Made by a program: the position numbers and the translations under genes
Shown: piece by piece, positions 17,136-25,834 of the stretch
How the letters are laid out: each line of letters starts with the position of its first letter
Position numbering within the stretch: position 1 is the stretch's first letter
Assembly (NCBI GenBank): GCA_964486625.1
Contig: CAZANW010000006.1
Location: 1 to 47,735, forward strand
Origin: JAWCQZ01 sp964486625
Lineage (GTDB): Archaea > Halobacteriota > Syntropharchaeia > JACQPP01
Length of the DNA: 47,735 nt
Direction: 5' to 3'
The notes under the pieces: generated by a model
The model's database searches: none
The model's input: the letters and a program-made list of their open reading frames with translations, nothing else
What the model was told of the DNA's origin: nothing

Positions 17136-17170
17136 TGCGGTTCACTCCTCAAGCAAGAGCACATCGACGC

Positions 17171-18127
17171 ATGAGCATCCTGGTCACGGGCGGCGCTGGC
17201 TTCATCGGCTCGCATCTCTGCGAGACCCTACTGGAGCGGGGGCATTCCGTCGCAGCCATCGACAATTTCGACCCGCACTATCCGCGGGCCGCGAAGCAGA
17301 GGAATCTGCGAGGACTCCAGTTCTCGAACCGGTTTCATTTCGTCGAAGGCGACATCCAGGACCGGAGGTTGGTCCGGCGGCTCCTCCGGAACCACGGAGT
17401 CGAAGCCGTTGTTCACTTGGCGGCCCGGCCGGGGGTCCAGGCTTCCCTCAGAAACCCAGGCGCCGCCTACCGGATCAATGCGGCCGGAACCTTCGCCCTC
17501 TTGGAGACGCTCCGCGACAGCCGGGTTCAGACTACCATTTTCGCCTCCTCCTCGACCGTTTACGGGAGGCAGGAAGAGGGCGGAGCCAGGGGACCGTTTC
17601 ATGAGGACGGACCCACCGCGCCGGTCTCCCCCTATGGCGCCTCCAAAGTGGCCGGAGAGAGCTACCTCCGGGTCTTCTCGGCGCTCGACGGGTTCCGCCA
17701 TGTGACCCTTCGCCTCTTTACCGTTTACGGGCCCCGCATGCGGCCCGACCTCAGCATCCCCGTTCTGGTTTCTCGGGCCCTCCGCTCCCGGCCCATCCCC
17801 ATCTACGGCCATCCCGTGCGGGACTTCACCCATGTGCAGGACGTAGTGAGAGCTTTCATCCTGGCCTTGGAGCGGGGCCGGGGCGTCTACAATGTGGGCG
17901 GGGGGCAGCCCCTGCCCATCCGGGACCTGGCCCGCGCCGTCATCGAACTCACCGGGAGCCGCTCCCGGATCATGGTCCGGCCCCCCCGGCCCGGCGATGT
18001 GCCGCACACCTGGGCGGACGTTTCCCGGGCGCGGAGGGAACTGGGCTGGAGCCCCCGGGTTCCACTGGAGGAAGGGCTGGCGGATTACGTCCGGTGGTTT
18101 CGGAACGAATATGGGGAAACGTTTTAG
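17171..18127 (+). CDS. NAD-dependent nucleotide-sugar epimerase (GalE / UDP-glucuronate 4-epimerase-like)
   Basis: Product of 318 aa, extended SDR. NAD motif TGGAGFIGSH (6-15), catalytic SSSTVYG and SPYGASKVAGE (YxxxK), then RLFTVYGPRMRPD and VRDFTHVQDV. The FTVYGPxxRPD string is frequent in UDP-glucuronate 4-epimerases, which would fit the uronic acid made by the dehydrogenase at 4524; UDP-glucose 4-epimerase is the alternative. First gene of a plus-strand run ending with the flippase. Confidence 0.85.
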   Translation: MSILVTGGAGFIGSHLCETLLERGHSVAAIDNFDPHYPRAAKQRNLRGLQFSNRFHFVEGDIQDRRLVRRLLRNHGVEAVVHLAARPGVQASLRNPGAAYRINAAGTFALLETLRDSRVQTTIFASSSTVYGRQEEGGARGPFHEDGPTAPVSPYGASKVAGESYLRVFSALDGFRHVTLRLFTVYGPRMRPDLSIPVLVSRALRSRPIPIYGHPVRDFTHVQDVVRAFILALERGRGVYNVGGGQPLPIRDLARAVIELTGSRSRIMVRPPRPGDVPHTWADVSRARRELGWSPRVPLEEGLADYVRWFRNEYGETF

Positions 18128-18151
18128 GCCGGGAATCACTGCCTGCCGGCG

Positions 18152-19324
18152 ATGAAGATTCTCCGGTTGGTGCGTTATTTTCCACCCCTTTCCCAAATGA
18201 TGCCGGGGGTCGGGCAGGGAGTCCTGGCCCTGACTCGCGCCCAAAGCCGGAGGGGCCACCAAGTCACAATCATCTCCGCTGCAAGCCCTCGATTTCGAGG
18301 GGATCGAGATTTGGAGGTGCCCGTGCGCCGGGTCTTTGGTTATGGAACCCATTTCCTGCGCACCTACACAGCCACCTTCGGCGTGGCCAGTCTGGTCGAG
18401 ATTCTGAAACGTGCGCGGCGCGGTGAGGTGGACATCGTTCACGTCCATGAACTTGACACCGCTCTGATTGCATGGGCTCGACGCCGTGGGCTGCCAGTCC
18501 CTGTCGTGGCTCATTGCCATGGGCTCCGGCGAACTTGGCGGGAGGACGGGGTCTTCCGGGAATGGGAGCGGGATCGGGGTCCATTCGGGAGGACTTACCA
18601 CTACTTTCGTGAGGGGGGGGTTGACTTCTTTTTAGAGAAGGAATCGCTGGTCGGGGTGGATGGGGTCTTTGCGGTGAGTCCCCACACCAAACAGGAGTTA
18701 ATTCGCCATCTGGCCATACCTCCAGAGCGAATCTGGGTGACCTACAACGGTGCAGATACAGACCAGTTTCGACCTAATTTGCCGCCGTTCCCGCGGCCCC
18801 TCCCTCCGAGGCCCCGGGTGCTTACGGTCAGCGGAGACCCGCGAAAGGGCTCATACATTTTTCTTAATGTAGCCCATATTTTTCACCGGGAAAGATGGCC
18901 GGGGACTTTTTTGATGGCAGGATACGCAGAAAGAGCTCTGCGGGACCGAGCAGGTCCAAATGTCCGCTTCCTGGGGTTCGTTTCCCATAGAGAGATTCCC
19001 CAGTTATACGCGAGCTGCGATGTATTTTTCCTCCCGACCCTGAGCGAGGAGTCCGGCAAGTCCATCCTGGAGGCCATGGCATGTGGAATGCCGGTCGTCA
19101 CATCTCCCGTGGAGGGGAATGCCGGGATTGTGGCACCCGAGACGGGACTCACCGGTTCTTTGGAGCGACCTGACGAGTTGGCCAGGATTCTTCACGGGCT
19201 TCTGGAGGACCCCGATCGGTGCCGCCGAATGGGGGAGACCGGACGCCGCCGGGTTCTGGAGAATTTCACTTGGGACCACGTCGCGGAGCGCGTGGAGGCG
19301 GGATACCGACAGGTGGTGGCCTGA
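18152..19324 (+). CDS. Family 4 glycosyltransferase with low-GC composition
   Basis: Product of 390 aa, GT-B fold. It has an N-terminal glycine-rich turn (PGVGQGVLAL), HVHELDT, the sugar-nucleotide-binding VTYNGADTDQF and the donor-site EESGKSILEAMACGMPVV with its E-x7-E spacing. Base composition departs sharply from its neighbours between about 18290 and 19100: positions 18841-18900 contain 26 G/C of 60, against 48 of 60 at 19501-19560 in the next gene. TTA, ATA and AAT codons, rare elsewhere here, occur. This suggests recent transfer of the gene or its centre. Confidence 0.88.
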   Translation: MKILRLVRYFPPLSQMMPGVGQGVLALTRAQSRRGHQVTIISAASPRFRGDRDLEVPVRRVFGYGTHFLRTYTATFGVASLVEILKRARRGEVDIVHVHELDTALIAWARRRGLPVPVVAHCHGLRRTWREDGVFREWERDRGPFGRTYHYFREGGVDFFLEKESLVGVDGVFAVSPHTKQELIRHLAIPPERIWVTYNGADTDQFRPNLPPFPRPLPPRPRVLTVSGDPRKGSYIFLNVAHIFHRERWPGTFLMAGYAERALRDRAGPNVRFLGFVSHREIPQLYASCDVFFLPTLSEESGKSILEAMACGMPVVTSPVEGNAGIVAPETGLTGSLERPDELARILHGLLEDPDRCRRMGETGRRRVLENFTWDHVAERVEAGYRQVVA

Positions 19325-19336
19325 GGAGGCGCTCTC

Positions 19337-20188
19337 ATGAACCCCGACTTGGAGTCCTACTACGCCCATTATTACCGGGACACCCTGGGGCTCCCCGATT
19401 GGCGCGAGAGGGTCCAGGAGAGGCTGAATTGCAGGAAAGACGGGGACTACACCCGGTGGCTGAATGGGCAGGTGGACCTCCCCGGCAAGCGGGCGCTCGA
19501 CGTGGGGTGCAGCGCCGGGGGCCTCGTCCTGGCTATGGGCCTCCGGGGGGCCGACGCCGTCGGCCTGGAGCCCGACCGCGAGGCCGTCCGGGTCGCCTCC
19601 CGGCGCATTCCCGGGCGGGTGGTGCGGGGGGTGGGGCAGGCCCTCCCCTTCCGGGAGGGGGCGTTCGACGTGATTACCCTCATGTCCGTCCTCGAGCACA
19701 CCCCGGCCCCGGCGGAAATTCTGCGGGAAGCGGTGCGCGTCCTCCGGCCCGGGGGACGCCTCTGGCTCACGGTCCCCAACCACATCCGCTGGACGGAGAA
19801 CCACTACCGGATTTTCTGGCCTCCCTACCTCCCGCGGCCCCTGGCGCGGTTCTACCTGAGGCTCCGGGGGAAACCCACGGCCTACCTCGACCACATCTAC
19901 TACCGGAACCCCTTCGCAATCCGCAAGATGTTGCGGGGGCTCCCCGTCCAGGTCCAGGACACGAGAAAGGAGTTCCTCGAGGATAAACTGAAGCATCCCG
20001 ACACCATCCACGCCCCGCGGATTCGTTCGGTGGCGAAGTGGATTGCGCGCTTCCGCGCCGTCGAACTCGTCGTCCGCCTCCGCCTCGTCCTGGGGGAGGA
20101 GGTCAACTGGCTGCTCGTCAAGCAGGGCGGCCCCGAGCCACTTCCAGACGGTGGCGATGTAGCCCGGATTCAGGGAAAACGCTCATAG
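19337..20188 (+). CDS. Class I SAM-dependent methyltransferase
   Basis: Product of 283 aa. SAM motif I is ALDVGCSAGGLVL (53-65), the acidic end of strand 2 is VGLEPD, and motif post-I/III is FDVITLMSVLEHTPAP followed by LRPGGRLWLTVPNH. This is the Methyltransf_11/23 type often seen in polysaccharide loci, where it O-methylates a sugar or caps a chain. A GAGGAGG-like stretch at about 19323-19329 precedes the ATG and may serve as a ribosome-binding site, as expected for an internal operon gene. Confidence 0.85.
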   Translation: MNPDLESYYAHYYRDTLGLPDWRERVQERLNCRKDGDYTRWLNGQVDLPGKRALDVGCSAGGLVLAMGLRGADAVGLEPDREAVRVASRRIPGRVVRGVGQALPFREGAFDVITLMSVLEHTPAPAEILREAVRVLRPGGRLWLTVPNHIRWTENHYRIFWPPYLPRPLARFYLRLRGKPTAYLDHIYYRNPFAIRKMLRGLPVQVQDTRKEFLEDKLKHPDTIHAPRIRSVAKWIARFRAVELVVRLRLVLGEEVNWLLVKQGGPEPLPDGGDVARIQGKRS

Positions 20189-20221
20189 CCTGCCGCCGGC
20201 GCGCGGAGTTGATGACGCCGC

Positions 20222-21691
20222 ATGTCCCGGGCCCCGGGGAGCGTGTCCGCGGGAGCAGATGAAATGGAGGAGAGGGCTCGGGCGGCATCGGGCGCCCTGC
20301 TCATCGTCCTCTCGGGCCTCGGGACCGGCCTCATTTCATTTCTGACCCTGATTCTTCTCACCCGGCAACTTCCGAAAGCGGAGTTCGGCATCTGGACCTT
20401 CGTCATATCCACGGCCCCCTTCCTCTACATGTTCGCGGACCTCGGGGTGGACAGCCTCGTCGGCTATTTTCTCCAGCGCTACCGCGAGAGCGACCCCGCC
20501 CGCGCCTGGGCCGCCTACCGGTTCGGGTCGAGGGCCAAAGTCCTCCTGCTGGCCGTCTCGGTCTCCGGAACCCTGGTCCTGGGGTTCGCCGTCAGCCCGG
20601 CTTTCTTCTGGGTGGCCCTTCTGATGGCCTGCCTCACGCCGCAGACCTACCTGGTCAACGTCTTGCAGTCGCTTCAGGCTTTCCGGTTCTATGCGGTCCT
20701 CGTGGTCCTAGAGTCCCTCCTCCGCCTGGGCATGGTGGGGCTGTTCACGGGCCTCCAGAGCCGGGAACTGGGGCTCCTCTCCCTGCTCTACGGCGCCCCC
20801 TACCTGCTCACGTCGGTCCTGGCCCTGCAGCGGGCCCGCGCGCCCGGCCAGCCGGCGCCGTTCTCCGAAATCCGCGAGGAGGCGTGGAGGTATGGGAAGT
20901 GGCTCGTCCTGCCGGCCGTCTACCTGCCCCTCCAAACCTACGGCCAGCAGTTGCTCCTGGGATATTTCCGCATGTTCGCCGACCTCGCCGACTACGGAGT
21001 CGCGGTCTCCCTCTCCAGCGTGGTGGTGCTGCTGGCGACCTCCCTCCCCATCGGCCTCGGCCCCTCCTTCCTCAAGAAAACCGACCCGGAGAACCTGCGC
21101 CAGTCCCTGGACGAGGCCACCCGCTACGCGACCCTCATCTCGGTGTTCTTCTTCGCGTTCATCTACTTCAACGCCTCCGTCCTCGTTCTGCGGTTCTTCT
21201 CGGGCCGCTATGCGGGGGCATCCCTGGACCTGGTGATTCTGTCCACCGGCCTGCTCGCCGCCACGGCGGTCACGGGCGTGGGCCCCGCCTCCCTGACCCT
21301 GGGCCGGCCGGACATCCGAGCGAAGGCGGGGTTCCTCGGAGCCGCCGTCTCCCTCTTGGGCGGATGGATGCTGATTCCGCAATTCGGTTCCCTGGGGGCC
21401 TCGGTCTCGGCCGGGTTGAGTTTTGTGGCGAAGTCCGCCCTCTTCGCCTGGCTGGTTCATCGGATGTTGAAATTCTCCCTCCCCGGCTGGAGCCTGCTGC
21501 GGGGCTGCGGGGCCGCCCTCGCCGCCTTCCTCCCCCTCCAGTGGGTGGCGCTGCCCCCCATCCCCCACCTCTTCTTCCAGTTTTTCGGAGGCGCCGGGCT
21601 CTACCTTCTCCTCCTCTGGGTGATGCGGGAACTCAAGCGGCGGGACTGGGAGGTCATCGTCGCCTCACTGAAGGCCGTCGTCAGGATTTGA
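20222..21691 (+). CDS. Polysaccharide flippase (Wzx/PST family, MATE-like fold)
   Basis: Product of 489 aa with about 12-14 hydrophobic helices. The N-terminal GTGLISFLTLILLTRQLPKA...FGIWTF matches the family signature for lipid-linked oligosaccharide exporters, and the charged loop RYRESDPARAW follows the second helix. It would move the lipid-linked glycan to the outer face, where the GT-C enzymes could extend it. An internal ATG at 20264 (MEERARAASG) is a plausible shorter start. The 3' end overlaps the convergent radical SAM gene by 11 nt. Confidence 0.88.
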   Translation: MSRAPGSVSAGADEMEERARAASGALLIVLSGLGTGLISFLTLILLTRQLPKAEFGIWTFVISTAPFLYMFADLGVDSLVGYFLQRYRESDPARAWAAYRFGSRAKVLLLAVSVSGTLVLGFAVSPAFFWVALLMACLTPQTYLVNVLQSLQAFRFYAVLVVLESLLRLGMVGLFTGLQSRELGLLSLLYGAPYLLTSVLALQRARAPGQPAPFSEIREEAWRYGKWLVLPAVYLPLQTYGQQLLLGYFRMFADLADYGVAVSLSSVVVLLATSLPIGLGPSFLKKTDPENLRQSLDEATRYATLISVFFFAFIYFNASVLVLRFFSGRYAGASLDLVILSTGLLAATAVTGVGPASLTLGRPDIRAKAGFLGAAVSLLGGWMLIPQFGSLGASVSAGLSFVAKSALFAWLVHRMLKFSLPGWSLLRGCGAALAAFLPLQWVALPPIPHLFFQFFGGAGLYLLLLWVMRELKRRDWEVIVASLKAVVRI

Positions 21692-22832
21692 GGCCGCGGA
21701 GGGCGGGGCCCTGGGGCTCCGTCCAGTGCACGCCGGTGAGACCACCCCAGTAGCTCGTGATGCGGCCGGTGCACAGGGTGCACTCCTTCCCGGGGTCCTT
21801 CCCCGCCAGGAACATCCTCCGGACCTCTCGGAACCTCTCGCCGTTCCATATCTTCCGGAAGGGCTCCTCGAACGCGTTCCCCATCTCGAGGTTCCTGCCC
21901 CAGTAGTTGCAGCAGAGGCGCACCCCTCCCTGGAACCCGATGTACATGTGCCACCAGGGGAAGTAGCAGGGGGCCGCCCGGCCGAGGGGAGCGGCGGCCT
22001 CCATCCGCCCGTTCTGCTGCCGCGCCCGCTCGAGCACGCGGAGCATCACGTCCGCGTCGTTGTCCACGCCCAGGTCCCGGGCCCTGCGCCGCACCTCCTC
22101 GAACATCGCGACCGCGACGTCAATCTCCGAGGCCTTCAATTTCATCGGCTCGCTCACCGTGCCCCACCAGTGGAGCCTCTGGAAGTGGAGGATGTCCACC
22201 CCCCACTTCGCGGCCGTCTCGACGATGGAAGTCATCTCGTCCAAGTTGTGGTTCATCACGACCGCGTTCAACCGGGTGACCGGGGTCTCGCTCTTGAGGC
22301 TCCTCTTGGCCTCCACCAGATTCCGGAGGCCGGTGAGGGCCCGGTCCAGGTCGCCCCCGCGAATCTCCCGGTACTTCTCGGGGGACGCGGCGTCGATGGA
22401 GAGGCACAGGTGGCCCAGCCCGGAGTTCACGAGGTCCCTCGCGTTCTTCTCCGTGAGGGTGGTGCAGTTGGACGTGGTCTGGACCGCCATCCCCTTCTCG
22501 CGGGCGTAGCGAATCATCGGAATCAACTCCTTGTTCAGCATGGGCTCCCCGAAGCCGGTGAGGTTCACGTACGTGAGGGAGTTCTCAAGTTCGTCGATGA
22601 GTTTCCGGAAGTTCTCCGGCTTGAGGTCTCCCAACTGCTCGCCAGTGAACGAGGGCTGCGGGCACATCTGGCATGACAGGTTGCATCTCGATGTGGGCTC
22701 GATTTGGAGCGTGGAGGGGAGCCCGAAGACCCGGGTCGAGCGGGTGACCAGACTGAAGGCCCTCCCGGCCCGGTTCAACTGCCGGCGGAGGGAGCGGAGC
22801 GGCCTGCGCGTAGAACCGGCATCGGGAGGCAT
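21681..22832 (-). CDS. Radical SAM enzyme with SPASM-like C-terminal Cys domain
   Basis: Product of 383 aa. The radical SAM cluster motif is C50-x3-C54-x2-C57 (SRCNLSCQMCP). NLTGFGEPMLN is the GGE-like motif, and CLSIDAASPEKYREIRGG follows. The C-terminal part has further cysteines (APCYFPWWHMY, RLCCNYWGR, ECTLC), as in SPASM domains that bind extra [4Fe-4S] clusters. Relatives modify peptides or sugars; here, next to a flippase and asnB, a glycan- or lipid-modifying role is inferred only. The ATG at 22832 is preferred over a GTG at 22850 because a TATATAT box lies about 30 nt before it. Confidence 0.85.
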   Translation of the reverse strand: MPPDAGSTRRPLRSLRRQLNRAGRAFSLVTRSTRVFGLPSTLQIEPTSRCNLSCQMCPQPSFTGEQLGDLKPENFRKLIDELENSLTYVNLTGFGEPMLNKELIPMIRYAREKGMAVQTTSNCTTLTEKNARDLVNSGLGHLCLSIDAASPEKYREIRGGDLDRALTGLRNLVEAKRSLKSETPVTRLNAVVMNHNLDEMTSIVETAAKWGVDILHFQRLHWWGTVSEPMKLKASEIDVAVAMFEEVRRRARDLGVDNDADVMLRVLERARQQNGRMEAAAPLGRAAPCYFPWWHMYIGFQGGVRLCCNYWGRNLEMGNAFEEPFRKIWNGERFREVRRMFLAGKDPGKECTLCTGRITSYWGGLTGVHWTEPQGPALRGLKS

Positions 22833-22855
22833 CGTGTCCTGTAAAGGCACATTTG

Positions 22856-22870
22856 GAAGATATATATTGT
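22856..22870 (-). promoter_or_regulatory. TATA box of the radical SAM gene
   Basis: ACAATATATATCTTCC-type box on the minus strand, centred ~31 nt before the ATG at 22832. It lies in the 63-nt gap after asnB, so the radical SAM gene has its own promoter although it could also be read from asnB. Confidence 0.7.
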
Positions 22871-22895
22871 TTTTCCTCGATTGCTGCCCCCATTT

Positions 22896-24785
22896 TCAGG
22901 CGCTACCGGAACCGGCCGGAGGTCGCACCTCCTCCGGGTCGATGAAGCGCCGGTGCCACATCTCCACCACCAGGAGGCACCACAACTGGCGGCTGGCGAT
23001 GAGGGGCGACGACTTGTGCCGTTCGAGGAGCCCGCGCACGTAGTCGGCGCTGAACCCGCGCCTCCGGAACTCCGGGCCCAGGAGATGCTCCTCGTAGAGC
23101 CCCTTCAGGTCCGGGAACCACCGGTCGATGGGGGTGTAGTAGGGGTGCTTGCCCGGGGCGAGTCCGATGCGGGGCAGGTAGCGCTCCACGGCCCTCCGCA
23201 GGATGTATTTCGGGACTCCGCCCCGGATTTTCAGGCCCGTCGGAATCCGGAACGCGGTCTCCGCGAGGCGGTGGTCCAGCAGCGGGGCCCGCAGCTCCAG
23301 GCCGTGGGCCATGGTGAGTTTGTCCGACTTCTCCAGGATGTAGCCGGGGAGCCACTTGTCGAACTCGAAGCGGGCCACACTCTCCACGGCCCCCGCCTGC
23401 GGTTCCCCCAGGCCCACCGGGCTCCCGTCCCTCCCCCCCCGGAGTTCGCGCAATTCATCGCTCCGGAAAGGCGAGATGACCGTCAGGTAGCGCTCCTCCA
23501 GGGGCCTTTTCATCGCCCCCGCGTAGGCCGCCACCCGCGCCTTCTCCTCGGGCCCCACCGCCGCCGGGTAGTCGAAAGCCCGTGCCAGGAGCGCCCGGGG
23601 GACCGCTTTCACCGCCCCCGACAGGAGCGGGGCCGGGACCCGCCGGAGGAGGGGCCGCCACTTCTCCTCGGCGCGGAAGACCTTGTGGTGGAGGTAGCCG
23701 CCGAACAACTCGTCCCCCCCCTCGCCGCTGAGGACCACCTTGACGTGCCGCCGGGCCGTTTTCGAGAGCAGGTAAATCGGCAACGCGCTCGGGTCCGCCA
23801 CCGGCTCGTCGGTGTGCCACACCACCTCGGGCAGCCGCTCCGCGGCCGAGGAGTCCACGGTCAATTCGTGGTGCTCGGTCCCGAGGGCGGAGGCCACCTC
23901 CCGGGCCCGGCCGGCCTCGCTCACTTCGGCCACGTCGAACCCGACCGAGAAGGAGTGCATTAAGCCCGCGTATTTCGTCGCCAGGGCTCCCACCGCGGTG
24001 GAGTCGGTCCCGCCCGAGAGGAAGAGCCCCACCGGGACGTCGCTCCGGAGGCGGAGGCGGACCGACTCGTCGAGGAGGCGCGCCAATTCCTCGACCCACT
24101 CGGCCTCGGGCCGCTCCTCGGCGCGGTCGGGCAGGGACCAGTAGGGGCGGAGGGTCGCAGAGTCCCCGGAGGCGACCAGCATGTGGCCCGGTGGAAGTTT
24201 GCGGATTCCCTCGAAGGCGGTCCCGGGGCCCGGGACGTATCGGAGGCGCAGAAAACGGTCGAGGGAGGCCCGGTTGGGCCTCCGGGGGACCGCCGGGTCA
24301 AGGAGGAGCGCCTTGATTTCCGACGCGAAGAGGAGCCGCCCGCCGGCTTGCGTATAGTAGAGAGGTTTCTTGCCGACCCGGTCCCTGGCCAGCAGAAGTT
24401 TCCGGGCCTTCGTGTCCCACAGCGCGATGGCGAACATGCCCCGGAGATGCTCCGGGAACCGCTCGCCCCACTCCTCGTACCCGTGGACAATCACCTCGGT
24501 GTCGCTCCGGGTGGCGAACCGGTGGCCCGCCCCCTCCAGTTCGGCCCGCAACTCGATGAAATTGTAAATCTCGCCGTTGAGGACGGTCCAGACCGAGCCC
24601 TCCTCGTTGGCCATTGGCTGCCGGCCCCCGGGGAGGTCGATGATGCTCAGCCGGGTGTTCGCCAGGGAGACCCCGTCGTCCTCCCAGGTCCCGTCGCCGT
24701 CCGGGCCCCGGTGCTTCAGGCAGGCCACCATCCCGCGCAGCAGCGCCCGGTCCCCCGGGCCCAGGAAGCCGCAGATGCCGCACAT
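22896..24785 (-). CDS. asnB: Asparagine synthase (glutamine-hydrolysing)-type amidotransferase
   Basis: Product of 629 aa. Cys2 (MCGICG) is the glutaminase nucleophile, with LNGEIYNF and the RSDTEV loop behind it. The synthetase half has the ATP-pyrophosphatase loop LSGGTDSTAVG and SGEGGDELFGGY. In surface-polysaccharide loci, AsnB relatives (for example the WbpS type) amidate uronic acids instead of aspartate. The dehydrogenase at 4524 makes such an acid available, so either role is possible. A TAATGATAT box (~24809-24820) lies 24-35 nt before the start. Confidence 0.9.
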   Translation of the reverse strand: MCGICGFLGPGDRALLRGMVACLKHRGPDGDGTWEDDGVSLANTRLSIIDLPGGRQPMANEEGSVWTVLNGEIYNFIELRAELEGAGHRFATRSDTEVIVHGYEEWGERFPEHLRGMFAIALWDTKARKLLLARDRVGKKPLYYTQAGGRLLFASEIKALLLDPAVPRRPNRASLDRFLRLRYVPGPGTAFEGIRKLPPGHMLVASGDSATLRPYWSLPDRAEERPEAEWVEELARLLDESVRLRLRSDVPVGLFLSGGTDSTAVGALATKYAGLMHSFSVGFDVAEVSEAGRAREVASALGTEHHELTVDSSAAERLPEVVWHTDEPVADPSALPIYLLSKTARRHVKVVLSGEGGDELFGGYLHHKVFRAEEKWRPLLRRVPAPLLSGAVKAVPRALLARAFDYPAAVGPEEKARVAAYAGAMKRPLEERYLTVISPFRSDELRELRGGRDGSPVGLGEPQAGAVESVARFEFDKWLPGYILEKSDKLTMAHGLELRAPLLDHRLAETAFRIPTGLKIRGGVPKYILRRAVERYLPRIGLAPGKHPYYTPIDRWFPDLKGLYEEHLLGPEFRRRGFSADYVRGLLERHKSSPLIASRQLWCLLVVEMWHRRFIDPEEVRPPAGSGSA

Positions 24786-24808
24786 CGGGGGAGGTTGGAA
24801 AGGCGGGC

Positions 24809-24820
24809 CATATCATTACC
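24809..24820 (-). promoter_or_regulatory. TATA-like box of asnB
   Basis: GGTAATGATATG on the minus strand, 24-35 nt before the ATG at 24785. A separate AT patch (TTGATAG, ~24855) serves the divergent UPF0104 gene. Confidence 0.5.
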
Positions 24821-24883
24821 CTTCCCAAATCTCTGGAGATTGCATGAGGAAAGGTTGATAGCGGGCCTTCCGACAGCACGGCC

Positions 24884-25834
24884 ATGGCTCCGGCGGAGGC
24901 CCCGACACCCGTCTACCGGAAGAGGTGGCTCCAGGGAGCGGTCCTCGGGGCCATCGGCCTCGCCATCCTCGCCGGCCTCTTCTCGAAGTTCCCGTGGGAC
25001 CGCGTCGCCGCGGCCGCGGCGGCGGTGCCCCCGGCGGCTCTCGGCCTCTCCCTCGCCGCCGAACTCTCCACGGTTCTCCTGAAGACCCTCCGCTGGGTCC
25101 TCCTCATGGGGCGGGCCCCCGGGGCCGTCCGGCCCTACCTCGTCGGCCAGGCGGTGAACCAAGTGGCCCCGACGGGGAGCGGCGAGGCGGCCCGCATCTA
25201 TCTCGGCAAGACCCGGAGCGGGATTCCGGTAAAAGCGACCCTCACCGCCATCGTGGTGGAGCGGGTGGCGGACACCGCGCTCCTGGTGGCGGTCGCGCTC
25301 CTCGCTGCAGGCGTCGCTCTCTTCCCCCGCTCCTCGTGGCCGCTCCTCCTGGTTCCGGGGGCCGTCCTGGCGCTGGCGGTGCTGGTTCTGGTCCGCCCGT
25401 CCCTGCTCGGGGCCGCCGGGAGGATGGCCGGCCGGCTCCGCGTTCCGGAGCGCCCGTTCCGCGAAATCCAGGAGGCCGTGGAGACCCTCCGCACCCGCCG
25501 GAGCGCGCTGGGCAGCGTGGCCGCGCTGACGCCGGTCGCATGGCTCCTGCAGGCGGCGGCCCTGGCCGCCCTCCTCTGGGGGACCGGGGTGCCCCTCCCC
25601 TTCGCGACCGCCTTCCTCTACACCGGCGTCGTGGAACTGGTCGGGGCCTTCTCCTTCCTGCCCGGGGGCATCGGGGCCCGCGAGTGGGCCCTCGCCCTCC
25701 TCGTCTCCGGAGAGTTCGGGGCCCAGGCGACGGCCGCGGCCCTCCTCTTCAGGCTCGTCGCGACCTTCTCCCTGGCCGCCGGGGCCCTCGGGGTCCTCCT
25801 CACCTACCCCCGGGCCTCTCCCGCGAAGTCCTAG
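24884..25834 (+). CDS. UPF0104 / lysylphosphatidylglycerol-synthase-type membrane protein
   Basis: Product of 316 aa with about eight hydrophobic helices. Two family motifs are clear: GQAVNQVAPTGSGEAARIYL (~residues 88-107) and FLPGGIGAREWALALL near 260. This integral domain is the flippase-like half of MprF and also occurs beside archaeal glycosyltransferases such as AglD. A role in moving or transferring lipid-linked sugars fits the location. It is the right edge of the glycan island and overlaps the convergent hisD by 4 nt. Confidence 0.82.
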   Translation: MAPAEAPTPVYRKRWLQGAVLGAIGLAILAGLFSKFPWDRVAAAAAAVPPAALGLSLAAELSTVLLKTLRWVLLMGRAPGAVRPYLVGQAVNQVAPTGSGEAARIYLGKTRSGIPVKATLTAIVVERVADTALLVAVALLAAGVALFPRSSWPLLLVPGAVLALAVLVLVRPSLLGAAGRMAGRLRVPERPFREIQEAVETLRTRRSALGSVAALTPVAWLLQAAALAALLWGTGVPLPFATAFLYTGVVELVGAFSFLPGGIGAREWALALLVSGEFGAQATAAALLFRLVATFSLAAGALGVLLTYPRASPAKS

